A DNA stretch of 64,000 nt from Turbatrix aceti (GCA_963969345.1 OZ017767.1:3500739-3564738); one strand, 5' to 3'; shown: positions 1-12,200, numbered from the stretch's first letter. Made by a program: numbers and translations. The notes: generated by a model from the sequence alone, not told the origin.

Positions 1-2300
1 GCAGGTCTGAAAATCGGACTTCTTTCTTCCGAAGTTTCCCGAAAACCCGATACCTCAAGTGAAGATTTTCATTACCACGCTTACTTCAACTTTGCTCTAC
101 TTTGACCACAAGTTTATCCAGCATATCACCGAAAAGCAAATTGTAACATTGCTCGCATCCCATACCATCCATCTACCTCAGCGACACCTGTACTCGCTCC
201 TGCACCTCACGACCGAACAGCACCGCACGGTACGGCACTTGTACCGCTCAACCGACATCTCTCGCTCTCTGGCACGCTGCAGTTCCCGGATAGTTGGTTT
301 CAACTTTACATTTTGTGTTTATGAAAGTTTTAAAAACTTAAAAAACCAAAACTTTTTATCAAAGCTGCCTGCCAGCGTCAAAAACTATTTTTTAAAATTA
401 TTTTATAAAATAACGAAAAATCCGGAAAAATACCCGGTCTGGCGCGGCCAGTTTTTTGAAGATACCTGTGCGACACCGCGGCGAGACTACCACGGCGGCT
501 ACCTATTCCTGGTCCTCAACCAAACCGACTACAACAAAAAACATCCTCACTATCCGTTAAATAGGACGTACTCATCCCAGTCCTCGGCGACGACTCACCG
601 CTCTCAGGATGGTTTTTATATTTTTTTCACTCACATCAGTTTTTACTTCTTTTTGTATTTACTCACCTCGGCACACATAAAACACGTGTGTACAAAATTT
701 TTTTATTACGATTTTCAAACAATTTTAAGTGCGACTACCAAAAACAATACTTTTTTCAAATTGTTTTTCTAAATTCTGGAAGAAAATTATGTTTCACGTA
801 ATCACCAAATCCGGAATTGTCCGGTCTGGGATGACCAGTCTTTTGAGGTATCTATGCGAAACCACTGCGAGCCTACCGAAACGGGTACAACCATCAAACG
901 TCTACAATGTCCGTTAAATAGGACGTATCCTAATCACGGCGACGACCCTTATGCCTTAGGCTGCTATCAGGATGGTTTTTATTTATTTTCCCTACTCACT
1001 TCGTTTTTTACTTTTTTTGTATTCACTCACCTCGGTACACAGAAAACACGTGTGTACGAAATTTTTTTTATTAGAATTTTGAAAGCACTTTTTATATTTT
1101 TTATGTAACAAAAAATCCGGAAAATGCCCGGTCTGGCGGAGCCAGTCTTTTTAGGTTCTTTTACCTGATTTTCATACTTGCCTGAATCTAAACAAGACAA
1201 CTGCATCAACAGAGCAGAATAAATATTCATTGGGCACACACCGGCGCCACGAGCCGATCAGATCAGGCTGCTACGACTACGGATGCCGTTGGCATTATTT
1301 TCACTACTCACTCGCGGCCACTACTTCTCTGCCACTGCAATTCAGGAGGCGTGTTGGTTGGTACACATAATTATAAAAGATTTTTTATTAAAACTACTTT
1401 TTTCGTTTTATTTTTTAATTGCGACAAACAAAAACAATAATTTTTTGAAACAGTTTTTCTAATCCTGAATTAAAATAATTTTTCACGTAACCAAAAAATC
1501 CGGAAGATGCCCGGTCTGGCGTAGCCAGTCTTTTGAGGTGCGATAACTGCAGTTGCAACTGTGCGTGCCATCCCAATCGACCGTGACCTGCACGACAACA
1601 GCAGCAACAGCTAGATCAGAAAACGGCTCACAATGCCTGCACGTTCCCGATGGTCAACGTCCTACATCTGCTCTTCCTAGCCGCCTACTGCAACTTACTG
1701 CTGGTTGGCAAACTTACAAATGATTTTTTTTTCAAATTATTTCAAACTTTTTTTAATTAAGACTAACACACATTTTTTTCGAAAATATTTCTTTCCAAAT
1801 TTGACTAAAATTATTTTTCACGTAATCGCAAAATCCGGAATTGTCCGGTCTGGCATGACCAGTCTTTTGAGGTAGATATATCACCTGTACAACACTCGCA
1901 CCGCTTCCAGCATGCCGCGACAACTATCGCCCGAGTCAATCACCGAGGACACGTCCTGTGTTGTAGCCGTTGAACAGGACGTGTCCGACAATTTTCCTCG
2001 ACCACTACTGGTTGGTTTCACGCATGTGCGTAGACAAAAATTATTTTTTTTATTTGTAACATTAAAAACAAATTTTCTCGTAATAATATTTTTCGCGTAA
2101 TCACAAAAATCCGGAAAACGTCCGGTCTGGCACGCCCAGTAATTTGAGATTTTTTGGCTCACTGTCATTGGCAAGTCACCGCTACGAATCTCCAACAACA
2201 TCTACACTCCAGAATCACCTTCTCGGCTCACAACAACTCTACAGGAGCAATCTGCCTATCAACACGTTGGCTGGGCACCAACAGATGCCCAGCTGACGAA
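1..2300 (+). repeat. Degenerate tandem array with double-hairpin core
   Basis: At least six units of about 270-390 bp lie head to tail. Each has an AT-rich part followed by a strongly conserved block of about 40 bases at 421-459, 810-848, 1116-1154, 1499-1538, 1834-1872 and 2110-2148. The block reads TCCGG, 5-8 variable bases, CCGGTCTGGC, 3 variable bases, GCCAGTCTTTTGAGG. It can form two small hairpins (CCGG/CCGG and CTGGC/GCCAG) whose loops vary. The stretch between blocks is GC-richer and more variable; words such as AGGACGT and GTTGGTTGGT recur. No protein frame is conserved between units, so the open frames here are probably incidental. Two copies in opposite orientation lie at 8,322-8,360 and 9,208-9,246. 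Confidence 0.75.
1947..1986. repeat. 13-bp perfect inverted repeat in array unit 5
   Basis: GGACACGTCCTGT (1947-1959) and its exact reverse complement (1974-1986) flank a 14-base loop. The words AGGACGT or ACGTCCT also occur in the matching part of several other units, so the hairpin may be an ancestral element of the repeat. Confidence 0.7.
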
Positions 2301-2384
2301 TTTTTGTCACCCGGGATTGGCAGAGTCGACTACAAAGCCGACGTTCATCAAAAAAATGTTCTTTTTAAAATAAAAAAAAAGATC

Positions 2385-2800
2385 CGGCTCTGCCACACGT
2401 GCTAAAAAATAAAAAGCACGGCACGTGTGGCATCCGGGGGGTTGATTGGGTGGGCAAGGGGAAGGGGCGTGGGGGGCCCTCCGCCGAAGGAGGGCCCAAC
2501 AGGGGTTCTCCGGTGATGGAGAACCTCTCCCTGTTCCCGGTGATGGGGACAGGGATTTTTTGGGGGAGGTGGGGAGAGGGGACGGGGGCGGGTACGGGGG
2601 AGGGGGGTGCGGGTGGGGTTGGGTGCGCGGGGTAGGGTTGGGTGCGCGGGTACGGGCGCGAGTAGGGCTGGGGGCGCGGGCAAGAGAGAAAGGCGGCGCA
2701 ACCTGGCATCTGGGGTGCCCCACGTGCTCCAGATGTCGGGTGGGGTGCGCAAAGGAGCAGGGGAGCCCTGAAAAGCCCCCCTGCTCCGTTTTTTTATGTT
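2385..2800. other. GC-rich foldback region
   Basis: This is a sharp GC-rich island of G-runs on the plus strand inside AT-rich DNA. Its left end has a near-palindrome (GCCACACGTGC at about 2391 and GCACGTGTGGC at about 2418), and its right end has a G/C hairpin around 2755-2785 (GGAGCAGGGG with CCCCCTGCTCC). Open frames on both strands are Gly/Arg- or Pro-rich and look incidental. It may be a small non-autonomous element; no target duplication was identified. Confidence 0.4.
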
Positions 2801-2883
2801 GAAAAAACGAGGAGGAAAACTAGGCGCGCCGATTTTTTTTAAACACTCGTTGGGTTATAAGTCAGAAATGATGCCCAACAACT

Positions 2884-2968
2884 GTGTTCCAATAGCGGAG
2901 TGGTTCCGTCTTCTTTTTCCCAACTTTTAGGCTGCGGTTCAATTCCCCGTCCAGCCAACCTTTTTTTT
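2884..2968 (+). other. tRNA-like pol III promoter relic
   Basis: An A-box-like TAGCGGAGTGG (2893-2903) and a B-box-like GGTTCAATTCC (2936-2946) are followed by an 8-T run (2961-2968), the layout of a tRNA gene with a pol III terminator. The T arm can nearly pair, but the 3' acceptor strand (TCCAGCC) has no matching 5' strand, so this is not an intact tRNA. It could be a tRNA pseudogene or the head of a tRNA-derived SINE. Confidence 0.35.
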
Positions 2969-3313
2969 CAACTACGAACTTATCTTTTTCAGTTTTTCTC
3001 CCGAATTTTGATGCTTTGATTGTTATTATTTGGTAAATTTATTGTTCTTTTAATAAGTGTCCGCACAAACACTCCCGCAAGTTTTTGGCCTACTCCATCG
3101 ATAACTCGAACGAAATTCTTGATTTTATGCAGTTGTCAGAATATTTCCCGATTATGCCCTTGATTTGATTGTTAACAAAAAACCGGAACAACTTTAGTAA
3201 TTATTTGTCAATTTTAACTGTCCCTCGAAAATCGTAGTATTTTGACTTCCCACTTTTTTTAATAAAAATACTCACATTTACTGTCGTTCTGCTGGGTTCG
3301 TCATCGTAATCAT

Positions 3314-3425
3314 CAACCACCACCACCTCCTCCACCTCCACCACCACCACCTCCTCCACCTCCACCACCACCACCTCCTCCTCCACCACCACCTCCTCCA
3401 CCTCCACCAACCACCTCCTCCTCGC
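3314..3425. repeat. CCA/CCT-type microsatellite
   Basis: A run of CCACCACCACCTCC-like units of about 110 bp. A minus-strand frame through it encodes a Val/Glu-only string with no non-repetitive flank, so it is treated as low complexity, not as a gene. Confidence 0.85.
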
Positions 3426-3959
3426 CATCATCATCGCTGTTGTGTTGAATCCCTGAAAATAAATTCACGTACATAAAAACGCTTTTCAGGAAAAAAACTC
3501 ACCTAAAAATAAAAGCATTTACATGATACAGCGATGAAACATCGATCCAAGTGTCATTTGAAAGTGCCTAAATCCCCCATCCCTCCCCTCCCTCCACACA
3601 AATAAAAATACCCCACAGCACAAGGTTAACAGTATCTCAACGTGTCAGACGTCTGGCAACAGAATCGCAGCCTAATTCATTAATTTATTTACTTTCGGTA
3701 CAAAACGCAATCAAACGTTAAAAAAAATGACGCAAAAAAAAGAAATTTAAAAAAAAGGAGACAAAAATGGAAGAAAAACAAAAAAATAAAAAGCAGGCCG
3801 AAAGTGCGATGCACGACAGTGCAATACTGTACCCGCCAAAACTGGCAAAACACGCGGTCGTTCAAAATCGCTGCAGGAACCTACCAAAAAATCGTTTTTT
3901 CACTTTTATTTGGCAGTACAGTTACTGTTCGTTTTGTGTGTGCATCCGTGTTAGTTCGA

Positions 3960-5250
3960 AGCCCCCCCGCCCCCGCGGGGATCCCCGCGGGGGTGAAGCC
4001 GGGGGTGGCCCCCCGACCCCCGCCCCCGACCATTTGTGACCCCCGTCGAGGAGTAAAACCCCCGCCCCCGACAGATTCTGCCCCCGGCAATGAGCAAAAT
4101 TTAGCGTTAAACGCGGAAAAACGTTCAAAAACAACACAAATAGGCAAAAAACAGAGCAAAATACGAAAAATTGTTCAAAATATGCCTCAGTTTTCGTTTT
4201 CAGATAAAATTGACACTTTTTTTTCTTCTTTTTCATGGGACTCGGGGGCAATAAACCCCCGTCCCCGCCGATTTTTGCCCCCGACACCTCTGCCCCCGAC
4301 TACCCCCGTCCCCGACCCGATACGGGGGGGGGGGGGGGTTCGAACCCTAATCCGTGTCATTGTTGCATTATTTCACCTTCAGGCTTGACACCTGATTGCT
4401 TTTTGACCCCTGCATAACAATCATCAATGCAATTCGCTACAATTTGTCATTCATGCACCATTGTACGTCGCGATCAGCATTGCCAGTCTCGAATTTAGCA
4501 AAAAAAGAAACTTTTTGGACTCGGTAATCATTCCGGTAATTATCCCGGGATTCCCATCTATCACGGGATAATTTCCCCGGAATTTAGAAAATTCGCGATC
4601 CCGCCTAACATAATGCCTCTATTTTGCTTTTTTCTTTCCAATTTGGAAAATGTTAATTTTTATTACATTTACAAAGCTAAAGGGGGGGCCCCCTTCGGGG
4701 GCCTCCATCGTTTTGTTGTTTATTTTCTTTTTGCCCGTTTTTCGATTATCTTTTGTCGATCATAATTTTACCGATATAAAAGAATTATTTTTTGTTATTA
4801 TCTTTTAGAATAACCAATGATTTGCATATTATCGAAATCAAATCAAATACATATAATCGTTTTTTGACCCGCCTTCAAATTTAAAAATATTGGAATACAT
4901 AAATATAATGGGGGCCCTTTGGGGCCCCATGTAATTTGTTTTACGCTTTTACAAAATATAAGTAATAATGTTGTTTTTCAATATCGCGCATCTTTCGCCA
5001 TCGCCTATTAAATCCTCGCCCGCTGCAATCGCAATCGCTTATTGACCCGTTTCAAAGCATAAAACCAAACACAAAAAAATATTCAAAGTATACGTAGTAA
5101 CACTAACACCGGGGCCCAGGAAAAATAGCAATTTAACAAAAATCATAAAATTATGATACACGAATCAAATCAAAATTAATAACAACAATCACTTGTTTTG
5201 CCATCCTTCGCCATCACCCAATCGCCCACTGTCACCGCCGTTGCGGTTCT
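3960..5250. other. AT-rich region with GC hairpins, no gene
   Basis: This is mostly AT-rich intergenic sequence broken by short GC blocks. These include a 24-bp perfect palindrome at 3970-3993 (centre GGGGATCCCC), G/C foldbacks at about 4683-4708 and 4909-4930, C-runs through 4000-4320 and a run of 15 G at 4324-4338. I see no coding exon with a conserved frame. Confidence 0.6.
4291..4350 (+). repeat. C/G-rich interspersed repeat copy 1
   Basis: About 60 bases (TGCCCCCGACTACCCCCG, then CCCCGACCCGATACGGGG, then TTCGAACCCTAA) closely match 18,499-18,550 and its duplicate at 58,059-58,110. The copies share the CCCCGACCC(G/A)ATACGGGG core and the following GAACCCTA, which marks a dispersed repeat family. 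Confidence 0.6.
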
Positions 5251-5775
5251 CTCGACTGATGGCATGTGCGCCGTCCGCCTCTGCACCCGCTGTCTGTTCC
5301 GCCCACTCACCATGGATTTCATTTTCTGAGAGATCAAAAAATTGAATTATTCAAATTAATTTTTAAAATGTTGAAAAAATGTTTTTCATCTTCAGCAAAA
5401 AATGGCAATGCTATTGATATCACATTTGCCCCTACCCCAGTTACTGGCACAAATTATTTTTTTGTAAACCAAAAATTCAAATTTGTTAATTTTTGATTTT
5501 TGACCGTCAAATGACCCATCATTATAATTACCTATTTCCGAGGAATTCAAAAATATTTTTTTCAACATTTTTAAAATTAATTTAACAGAATCTACTTTGT
5601 TAAAAGCACCAAAAAATATCTCCGCGGTATTAACTTTTTTGACGATTCTCCAATGATAAAGGAAAGGTAGCAAAAAACATCAACTCGATAACACATTTTT
5701 TGCTGTGATAAAGCAACCAAAGAATAATTTTATAGTTAGCGTTAACCATGTCGCTGCCCCTTACGTCTGGTTAAC

Positions 5776-7387
5776 ATGATTTGCTTGACAGCAGTCGTCG
5801 TTGTCATTTTTTCCGTTTGGTACAACTTTTACTGGAAGCGTCGTCGATTTCCTCCAGGTAACATAATTTCTAATTTTTTATAATAGTTTTCGAAACTAAA
5901 TATATTTATTACTTTTAAAACTTTTTTGAGGCCCTCTACCGCTGCCACTTCTGGGTAACATCCTTCAAATTGCATGGCACTACGGACCAGAACTGTGGCA
6001 AAGTCTACACGCTCGCTACGGCGACATTTTCACTCTCTGGCTCGGTCCGACGCCGGTAGTCCTCGTCAATGACGTTGACACTGTCCGCGAGTTGCTGACC
6101 GGGAAAACTGCCGACGCTCTCGCAGGAAGACCTATTGCAAATGAGATTAACGCGATAGCCAGGGACGGCAACCACGGCATTGTCTTTACAGATGGTCCGT
6201 TGTGGAAGGAGCAGCGACGGTTTGTGCTCAAAGTTCTCCACGAATACGGGCTCGGCAGGCATCGGATGCAACAACACATCCTTGACGAAGTGGAGCTTTT
6301 GATCGATGACGTGAAGAATCACCTGAATACAGGTCCTAAAGTCATAGACTTGCACGATCTGATGGACTACGCCGTTGGCAATATCATTGGTGGTTTTCTG
6401 TTTGGACACCGGTTTGACGACGTTTGTTATCCTTGAAAATGATTTTAAAATCCATCGTATCTGCTTTCAGAAAAAACAATTCTGCTTCTTCAAAGACACA
6501 ATCACGACTCTTACTCATCGTTTTTCTCACCCAGTACTCATGTTATCAAACTTCAGCTCCATTCGATGGTTCCAAAAAATTCCGTACACCAACAAGGTCA
6601 TTCAGGAGGTCCTTGATCTGCATAAAAATCTCTATGACTACTTTGGTGCCGAAGTAAAAGAACACGCAGCCAAAATTGATTTTTCCAGCGACGAAGAGCC
6701 CGAAGACTATATTGAAGCGTTTCTGCGTCATCGTCACAGGCTCAAATCTCAGGGCAAATCAGAAGATACCTTTTCGGGCGCCCAACTCGGCGGCATGATC
6801 CTCGATCTCTGGATGGCGGGTCAGGAAACGACATCTACGACGCTGGGCTGGACCTGATGACCCACTCACAAATTCAAGACAAACTCCACCAAGAATTAGA
6901 CCGGGAAATTGCCTCAGACAGGCTTATCACCGTTGAAAACAAACCGCAGCTGCACTATCTTCAGGCGATCATCCACGAGAGCCAGAGGGTTTGCAATCTC
7001 ATCCCTCTCAACGTCCCTCATCGCACAACCCGGGATATACAAATCGGGTGCCATACAATCCCAGCAGACACCATTGTCTTCCCCCAGATTTCAAGTGTTC
7101 TTCAAAACGAAAGCTTTTTTCCGGATGGTTCAAAATTCGATCCCTCCAGATTCCTAGACAAGCAGAAAAAATTTGTACCAAATCCGAACGTCATTCCTTT
7201 CAGTCTGGGAAAGCGAAGATGCGCAGGAGAGCCACTGGCTGCCTTGGAGCTGTTTCTGATCACCGCAAACGTCTTCAATCAGTTCAGAGTCAGCATTGAC
7301 GAGACTAATCCCCCGGATGTGACACGAGTTCTTGGAGGAACAGTTCAACCGAGGCCGTATGTCTGCAAGATTCAGGCCCGGTACTGA
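5776..7387 (+). pseudogene. Cytochrome P450 with a 10-bp deletion
   Basis: A microsomal P450 of nematode CYP2-clan type, closely related to the intact P450 at 18,906. Exon 1 is 5776-5857 (hydrophobic N-terminal anchor, ending PPG), exon 2 is 5931-6421, and exon 3 runs from 6471. Visible family motifs are WKEQRR (helix C), AGQETTST (helix I, oxygen binding), ESQR (ExxR), FDPSRF and the haem loop FSLGKRRCAG. After helix I, 10 bases are missing near 6851 relative to the intact paralogue (following the shared CTGGA). The frame therefore hits TGATGA, and the C-terminal third continues in another frame (6857-7387). The intron 2 donor is GTTTGT, weaker than the GTGAGT of the paralogue. It also lacks the last intron found in the paralogue. 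I call it a pseudogene; a sequencing error is possible, but a 10-base one is less likely. Confidence 0.8.
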
Positions 7388-8321
7388 CATGAATATGCTT
7401 CTTTGTCCTCCCCCCCCTTTTTTCATTTTATTTCGAACAAGTTTTGGGAAATGGCAGCCTGGCCTTTGCAGGCCTGGGCGCCAACATCCAAGTTGTAAAA
7501 AAATGCAAATAATAACATTTAAAATTAGACCGAATATTTGAAGTTGGTGTTGTCGGATGAATCATTTGAATGGGGTTTTAGGTGATATCACGGGTCGTTT
7601 TTTGTATTGACTGATGGCGACGATCATTGATGAATGTGTCACTTCCATCGTTGAAGATCGGCAAGAAGGGTCACGAGCAGCCAGGTGCAGCGGAACGGCA
7701 AGACGACAAAATCTTTGATGTGATCATTTCTGAAAAACAGAGTTGAATGATGTCAGAAATTTTGCAATTTTATAAAAAAAAGTAAAAAATACTACAATTT
7801 GAAAAAAAATAGTAAAAAAACGACATATAAATTTGGATATTGCCAAAAATAGTTGTTTTTTTAGAATTAGTTATCAGATTAAATTTCTTACGTAAACTTC
7901 AAACTAACCATGTGTTGAGCGGAAGTTGTAGACTTGGTCGATGAAGTTGAATACTTTGATCAGAATTCTGATGCTGAGCACTGCGAAAAAGGGGGCTAGG
8001 ATTCTGCAGTCACGTGTCAGAATTGCAATGACAGCCACGGTTACCATGCATGTTGGCTTCGTTGGGGGATGAAGTTGATGTGGGTGTCACTTGTGCAACC
8101 GGTGGTGACGAGCTCGAGGTCCATGCTGGCTTTGGACGGGCTTCAGGAACACGCGGAAGTGAGATCGAATATTTGTTGTTGTCTGAAATTTTAATTTTGT
8201 CTTTTGAAACAATTTTGAAAACGAAAACCAACCGCAGATGTAAAAAACGGCAAAAAGACGTTCATCGTCGACGATTCAGTTTTCCGGCCACTATTTGAAA
8301 CAGTGGACGTCTGTGTTTAAT

Positions 8322-8360
8322 CTCAAAAGACTGGCAGTGCCAGACCGGAGATATCCCGGA
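8322..8360 (-). repeat. Double-hairpin core, inverted copy 1
   Basis: On the minus strand it reads TCCGG, 7 bases, CCGGTCTGGC, ACT, GCCAGTCTTTTGAG, matching the six plus-strand cores at 421-2148. Confidence 0.75.
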
Positions 8361-9207
8361 TTTTGTGTTTGTGTGGAAATAAATTTTTTGAATAAAAAAG
8401 TTTTGGACATTGAATTTGATTTTCCTTGGTTTCAAAAAATATTTTTTCCAAAAATGTTTTGAATCTTACTTATTATTCGTACGCAAATGCAACCAACCAG
8501 ATGTTACCTGCTATGCAGAGGAAGAGTTCATCGGGGTCTTGTGCCAGCGGTGGTGCCGAATTCGAGAGTGTTGAATTTGAAGTTAACGGGGTTGGACTGA
8601 CCAAAGGTTCACGCGGAAGTGAACTTTAGAATTGGTTGAGCAAGGCGCGGTAGGCTGGGTGAGGGCCATCGTAGTCGTATATTCTATGGATGGCATTTGT
8701 GGATGGCTTGTTTGCATGCTAAAGTTTTTTTGTTTTTTTGAAGTAATTTTTTGCACTAAAAACCAACCGAAAGAGTAAAAATAGATATCTTGCGGCAGCA
8801 TTAAAAATTTAGTTAGTTGTCGGGTTTCGTGCGGAGCGTTGAAGCAGTGATTACGATGAAGTCCAGACGATATCACTTGTCAGGAAAATTACCGGTGGTA
8901 GAAGAATCAGACAGACCACCGAACAAATACCATTTTTGAATTTCCTATTGTGTCGCCGAAAATTAGTACAAACGTAGAAAGTGGGCGATTCGGAAGATAA
9001 ATAATAGTAGTTTTTGTTGTTGACGTTGCAGTCGTTGTCGAATAGCCTGTGTGGGGGTTGGAAGATTGTCAGTTTCTTCGAATTGATTGAAAGATTTGTT
9101 GAATGATGGCGCGGATTCGATGACAATCCACACGCCGAATGGTGGTAGTGCCTGACTGTTGAAGAGGTGTGTTCGTAGTCGAGAGATGAGCCATCGACTA
9201 TCTTAAA

Positions 9208-9246
9208 CCTCTATAAACTGGCGGTGCCAGACCGGGAAAGTTCCGG
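9208..9246 (-). repeat. Double-hairpin core, inverted copy 2
   Basis: Same block on the minus strand with triloop ACC; the tail is more diverged (AGTTTATAGAGG). Its AT-rich flank also resembles that of the copy at 8,322. Confidence 0.7.
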
Positions 9247-12200
9247 ATTTTGTGTTCGTGGTAATAAAAATTTGAAGAAACATTTTTGAATTTGGTTTTC
9301 TTGGTTTTAAAAAATTATTTCTCGAAAATGTTTTTGAATTGATTTTTTAGATAAAACGCGTATATTAAACCAACCAGGGGCAGCTGTGAACTGCTGTGGA
9401 GAAAGGTAATACGAGCGGGATTACGATGATGCCATGCTGTAGTTGAAGAACTGCGTGAAGATGATGTTGATGACGATAACGTTGATTTGGTGTAGTTGAT
9501 TGCGAATCCAGAGTTGTAGAACTGGAACATCGTAGATGATGTGGATGATGAAGACGGAAAAAATAATCATTTTTCTGAAAATTAATTTATTTAAAAAAAA
9601 CAAAAAAATATTACTCACTGTCTGATGCTGATGCCGGTGGTTGTATCCATTAGCGCCCGATATTGTTGCCGTTTTAGTGTTTCATTAAGTTGCAGCCGCT
9701 CTCAGATCTTAGGCCGTGTCATCGGCAGGGCATCATTGGCGGCTGAACCGAAGGGGCCAACGCAAGAAGGGCACCTGGGCCAGCCGAAGCCGGCAGCCGC
9801 GACAAGACCAATTCGGTCAAGTCAGGCTATGTTACTACTTTCATATTTCCACCCCCGGACAAACATCTATAATAGCTTATCCTGTTACTCAAGCCCCGGA
9901 TAGTATGCGCGCAAAGTAGACAACGTCGGGCGTGCCTGCATAAATCGGGAAACAGGCACGGCAGAATGTTTCATGACGAATAAAAGAGATAAAAGAGTTG
10001 ATACGGGATACATAAGGGATGCAGACACTTCCATGGTCTGCGATGTCAACGCCGGATCGCGTGCCTCTGGATGGTGAGACACGCGGCCCCAATCATGATT
10101 GCAAATCTGAAAAAGTAGGGGGTCAGAATGAGCAGGGATTCAGAGGACAACTAACCATGAATTCATCGGCGTTGGCAGTGCAATTGGCCGTTTGATGTTT
10201 GTGTTGAGTTTAGTTTAGTGGACATCTGCAAAGGAAACAAATTGATTGATAGACATTTGGGAGGAAAAAAAACATACCAATTTCTGCGTACGGCTAACAA
10301 AATAGTGGAAGATTTGAAGGGTCGCAAACCAGGGGTGGAATGGACATGGAGAGGAAGCGGCTTAGATCTGAAAACGAAAATTCCGATTAGAAATCCCAGA
10401 AACCAATTTTTGTTTTAACTTACCCATTTTGGATGGCGCTTCGATTTTTGAGATGCGCTGCAAGTTTTATACCTTGCTGTTGATGGAATGAAGACGCTGG
10501 CGCATCGGCGAGGACAGTCCGGGATGACTGGGCCCGCGAATCACGGTGACAAAGTCACTGTGATTCTTGTTGATGGTGGACGATTGAGTCCATGATAAAG
10601 ATGAATAAAGATTTTCACGTAGAGACCTTGCGTCTGAAAAAAAGACTTTGTTTCGGATTTTGAAAAATTCAAAAAAACATACCTTCAAAAATAGATGATA
10701 ATCCATGCCACGCATTCGAACCGATTCTCTTCAGGTCCGAATGCCTCGTGGTGGCGGCCCTGGGCGGTTAAAACCGCGGCGGGCAGGCATGAAGGCCGGC
10801 AGCCTGTGAGCCTCTTCGCTGGTCAGGCGGATGTCTGAAAAATACAAAATCTTGATTATTCGTCTCCAAAGTTTCCCAGGTAACTCACCATTAAAGGATG
10901 TCGCTGTGCAGGTGCCCTGGTCTTGGACGTCACCGAGGGCAGCGGGCCACGAGCAGCCCGCCATTGTCGTCCGGGTGGGACAGACTTCGTCACCCGGGAC
11001 AGCGATCATCTAACGGCTGGCAACTTTCATAAAAAGTCGCCTGGGGCCCCTCCATGGGGGCCCGGTGGAACCACCGAAGCTGCCGGTAAAAGTATGCTTC
11101 GGTGGTCGGTCTTTCGACCATGGCTGACAAACCATCCACCGCCGTTCTTTGTCTATTTGCTAGACAGAAAGTTGGCCCTTGTTATGGCTCTTTTTTTTTG
11201 GCATTTTTGCTCTTTTTTTTCTGGTGGCATTTTTAGGCACTTTTTTTTCTGTTTTACAATAATTAATAACAACACAAAGAATTGAAACAATAGTAAAAGT
11301 GCCCGACGTCGCAGGGGCTGACCGGTCCGCAACCAAGTGCGTGCCGGTCTGCGCGCACCTATTCCGGTTCTGAGCCAATGGCCCATCACTAACGGTTTGT
11401 CCATAAATAAATATCCCACATTTAAATCCAAAAAACCAGGTGCCCCCTCTTGTCGGAACCTACCTCCGGGCCGGCACAGTGCCTCAGCCCATGCGTCGCC
11501 GATGACTGCCTTCTGAGTTGCCGTCGCCGATTTTCTTCGGCAATAGCGGCTGCCGGCTACGGTGGATCCGTCGTACGGGGCGACGGTGCAGTAGTCGTCG
11601 CCCCGTTCGTAGCCGGCGGGGCTGGCGAGGCCCTCATGCCATTAATGCCCCGACGGCGGGCGAGTTTGAGTGGCCGTCGGGGACTTTTATCGGGCATCTA
11701 TGCACCTGCAAAACATGGAAAATAAAAAAAGTGCCATCAAAAAACAGAAACCAACCTTATAGCCTTATTCGGCTTAATCATTTCTAATTATGGGGCTGGC
11801 GAGGCCCTCTGCTGTTCTTGGCGGCGCTCTATTCGGCAGCCGCCAAGACGCCATTGTTGCCCCGGCGGCGGGCGACGGTTGTCGCCGTTTGATGCTTCAG
11901 ATGGCCGCCGGGGCCTTCGCCAGAGTAGGCGGATCGGGCATGAGTACAATCGCCTGGAAAACAGAAAATGTTATTTTTTTCCAAAATGGTGTGTTCTATA
12001 GAAAAAAGTTTCAGTGTGCAGAATTTTAGTTTTTTTAATAAAAAATTATCGATAATACCGATTTTGTTAGTCAAAAAAATTCATGTGAAAAAAATTGTGC
12101 ATCATAAAAATTTTATTATACATTTTTTTATAAAATTAAAAAAAATTACCTCTACGGTGGCTCCGTTGACGGTGGAGCGCTTGTTTCGTTTGACCGGAGG

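Noticed and set aside
59..772. 237-codon open frame on the plus strand
   Set aside because: It crosses a double-hairpin core and AT-rich spacer of the tandem array, is not conserved in the other units, and has no family features.
2884..2957. Intact tRNA gene
   Set aside because: A and B boxes and a T-run are present, but the acceptor stem has no pairing 5' strand, so it is kept only as a relic.
3201..3434. Val/Glu-rich protein on the minus strand
   Set aside because: It is entirely a translation of the CCA/CCT microsatellite.
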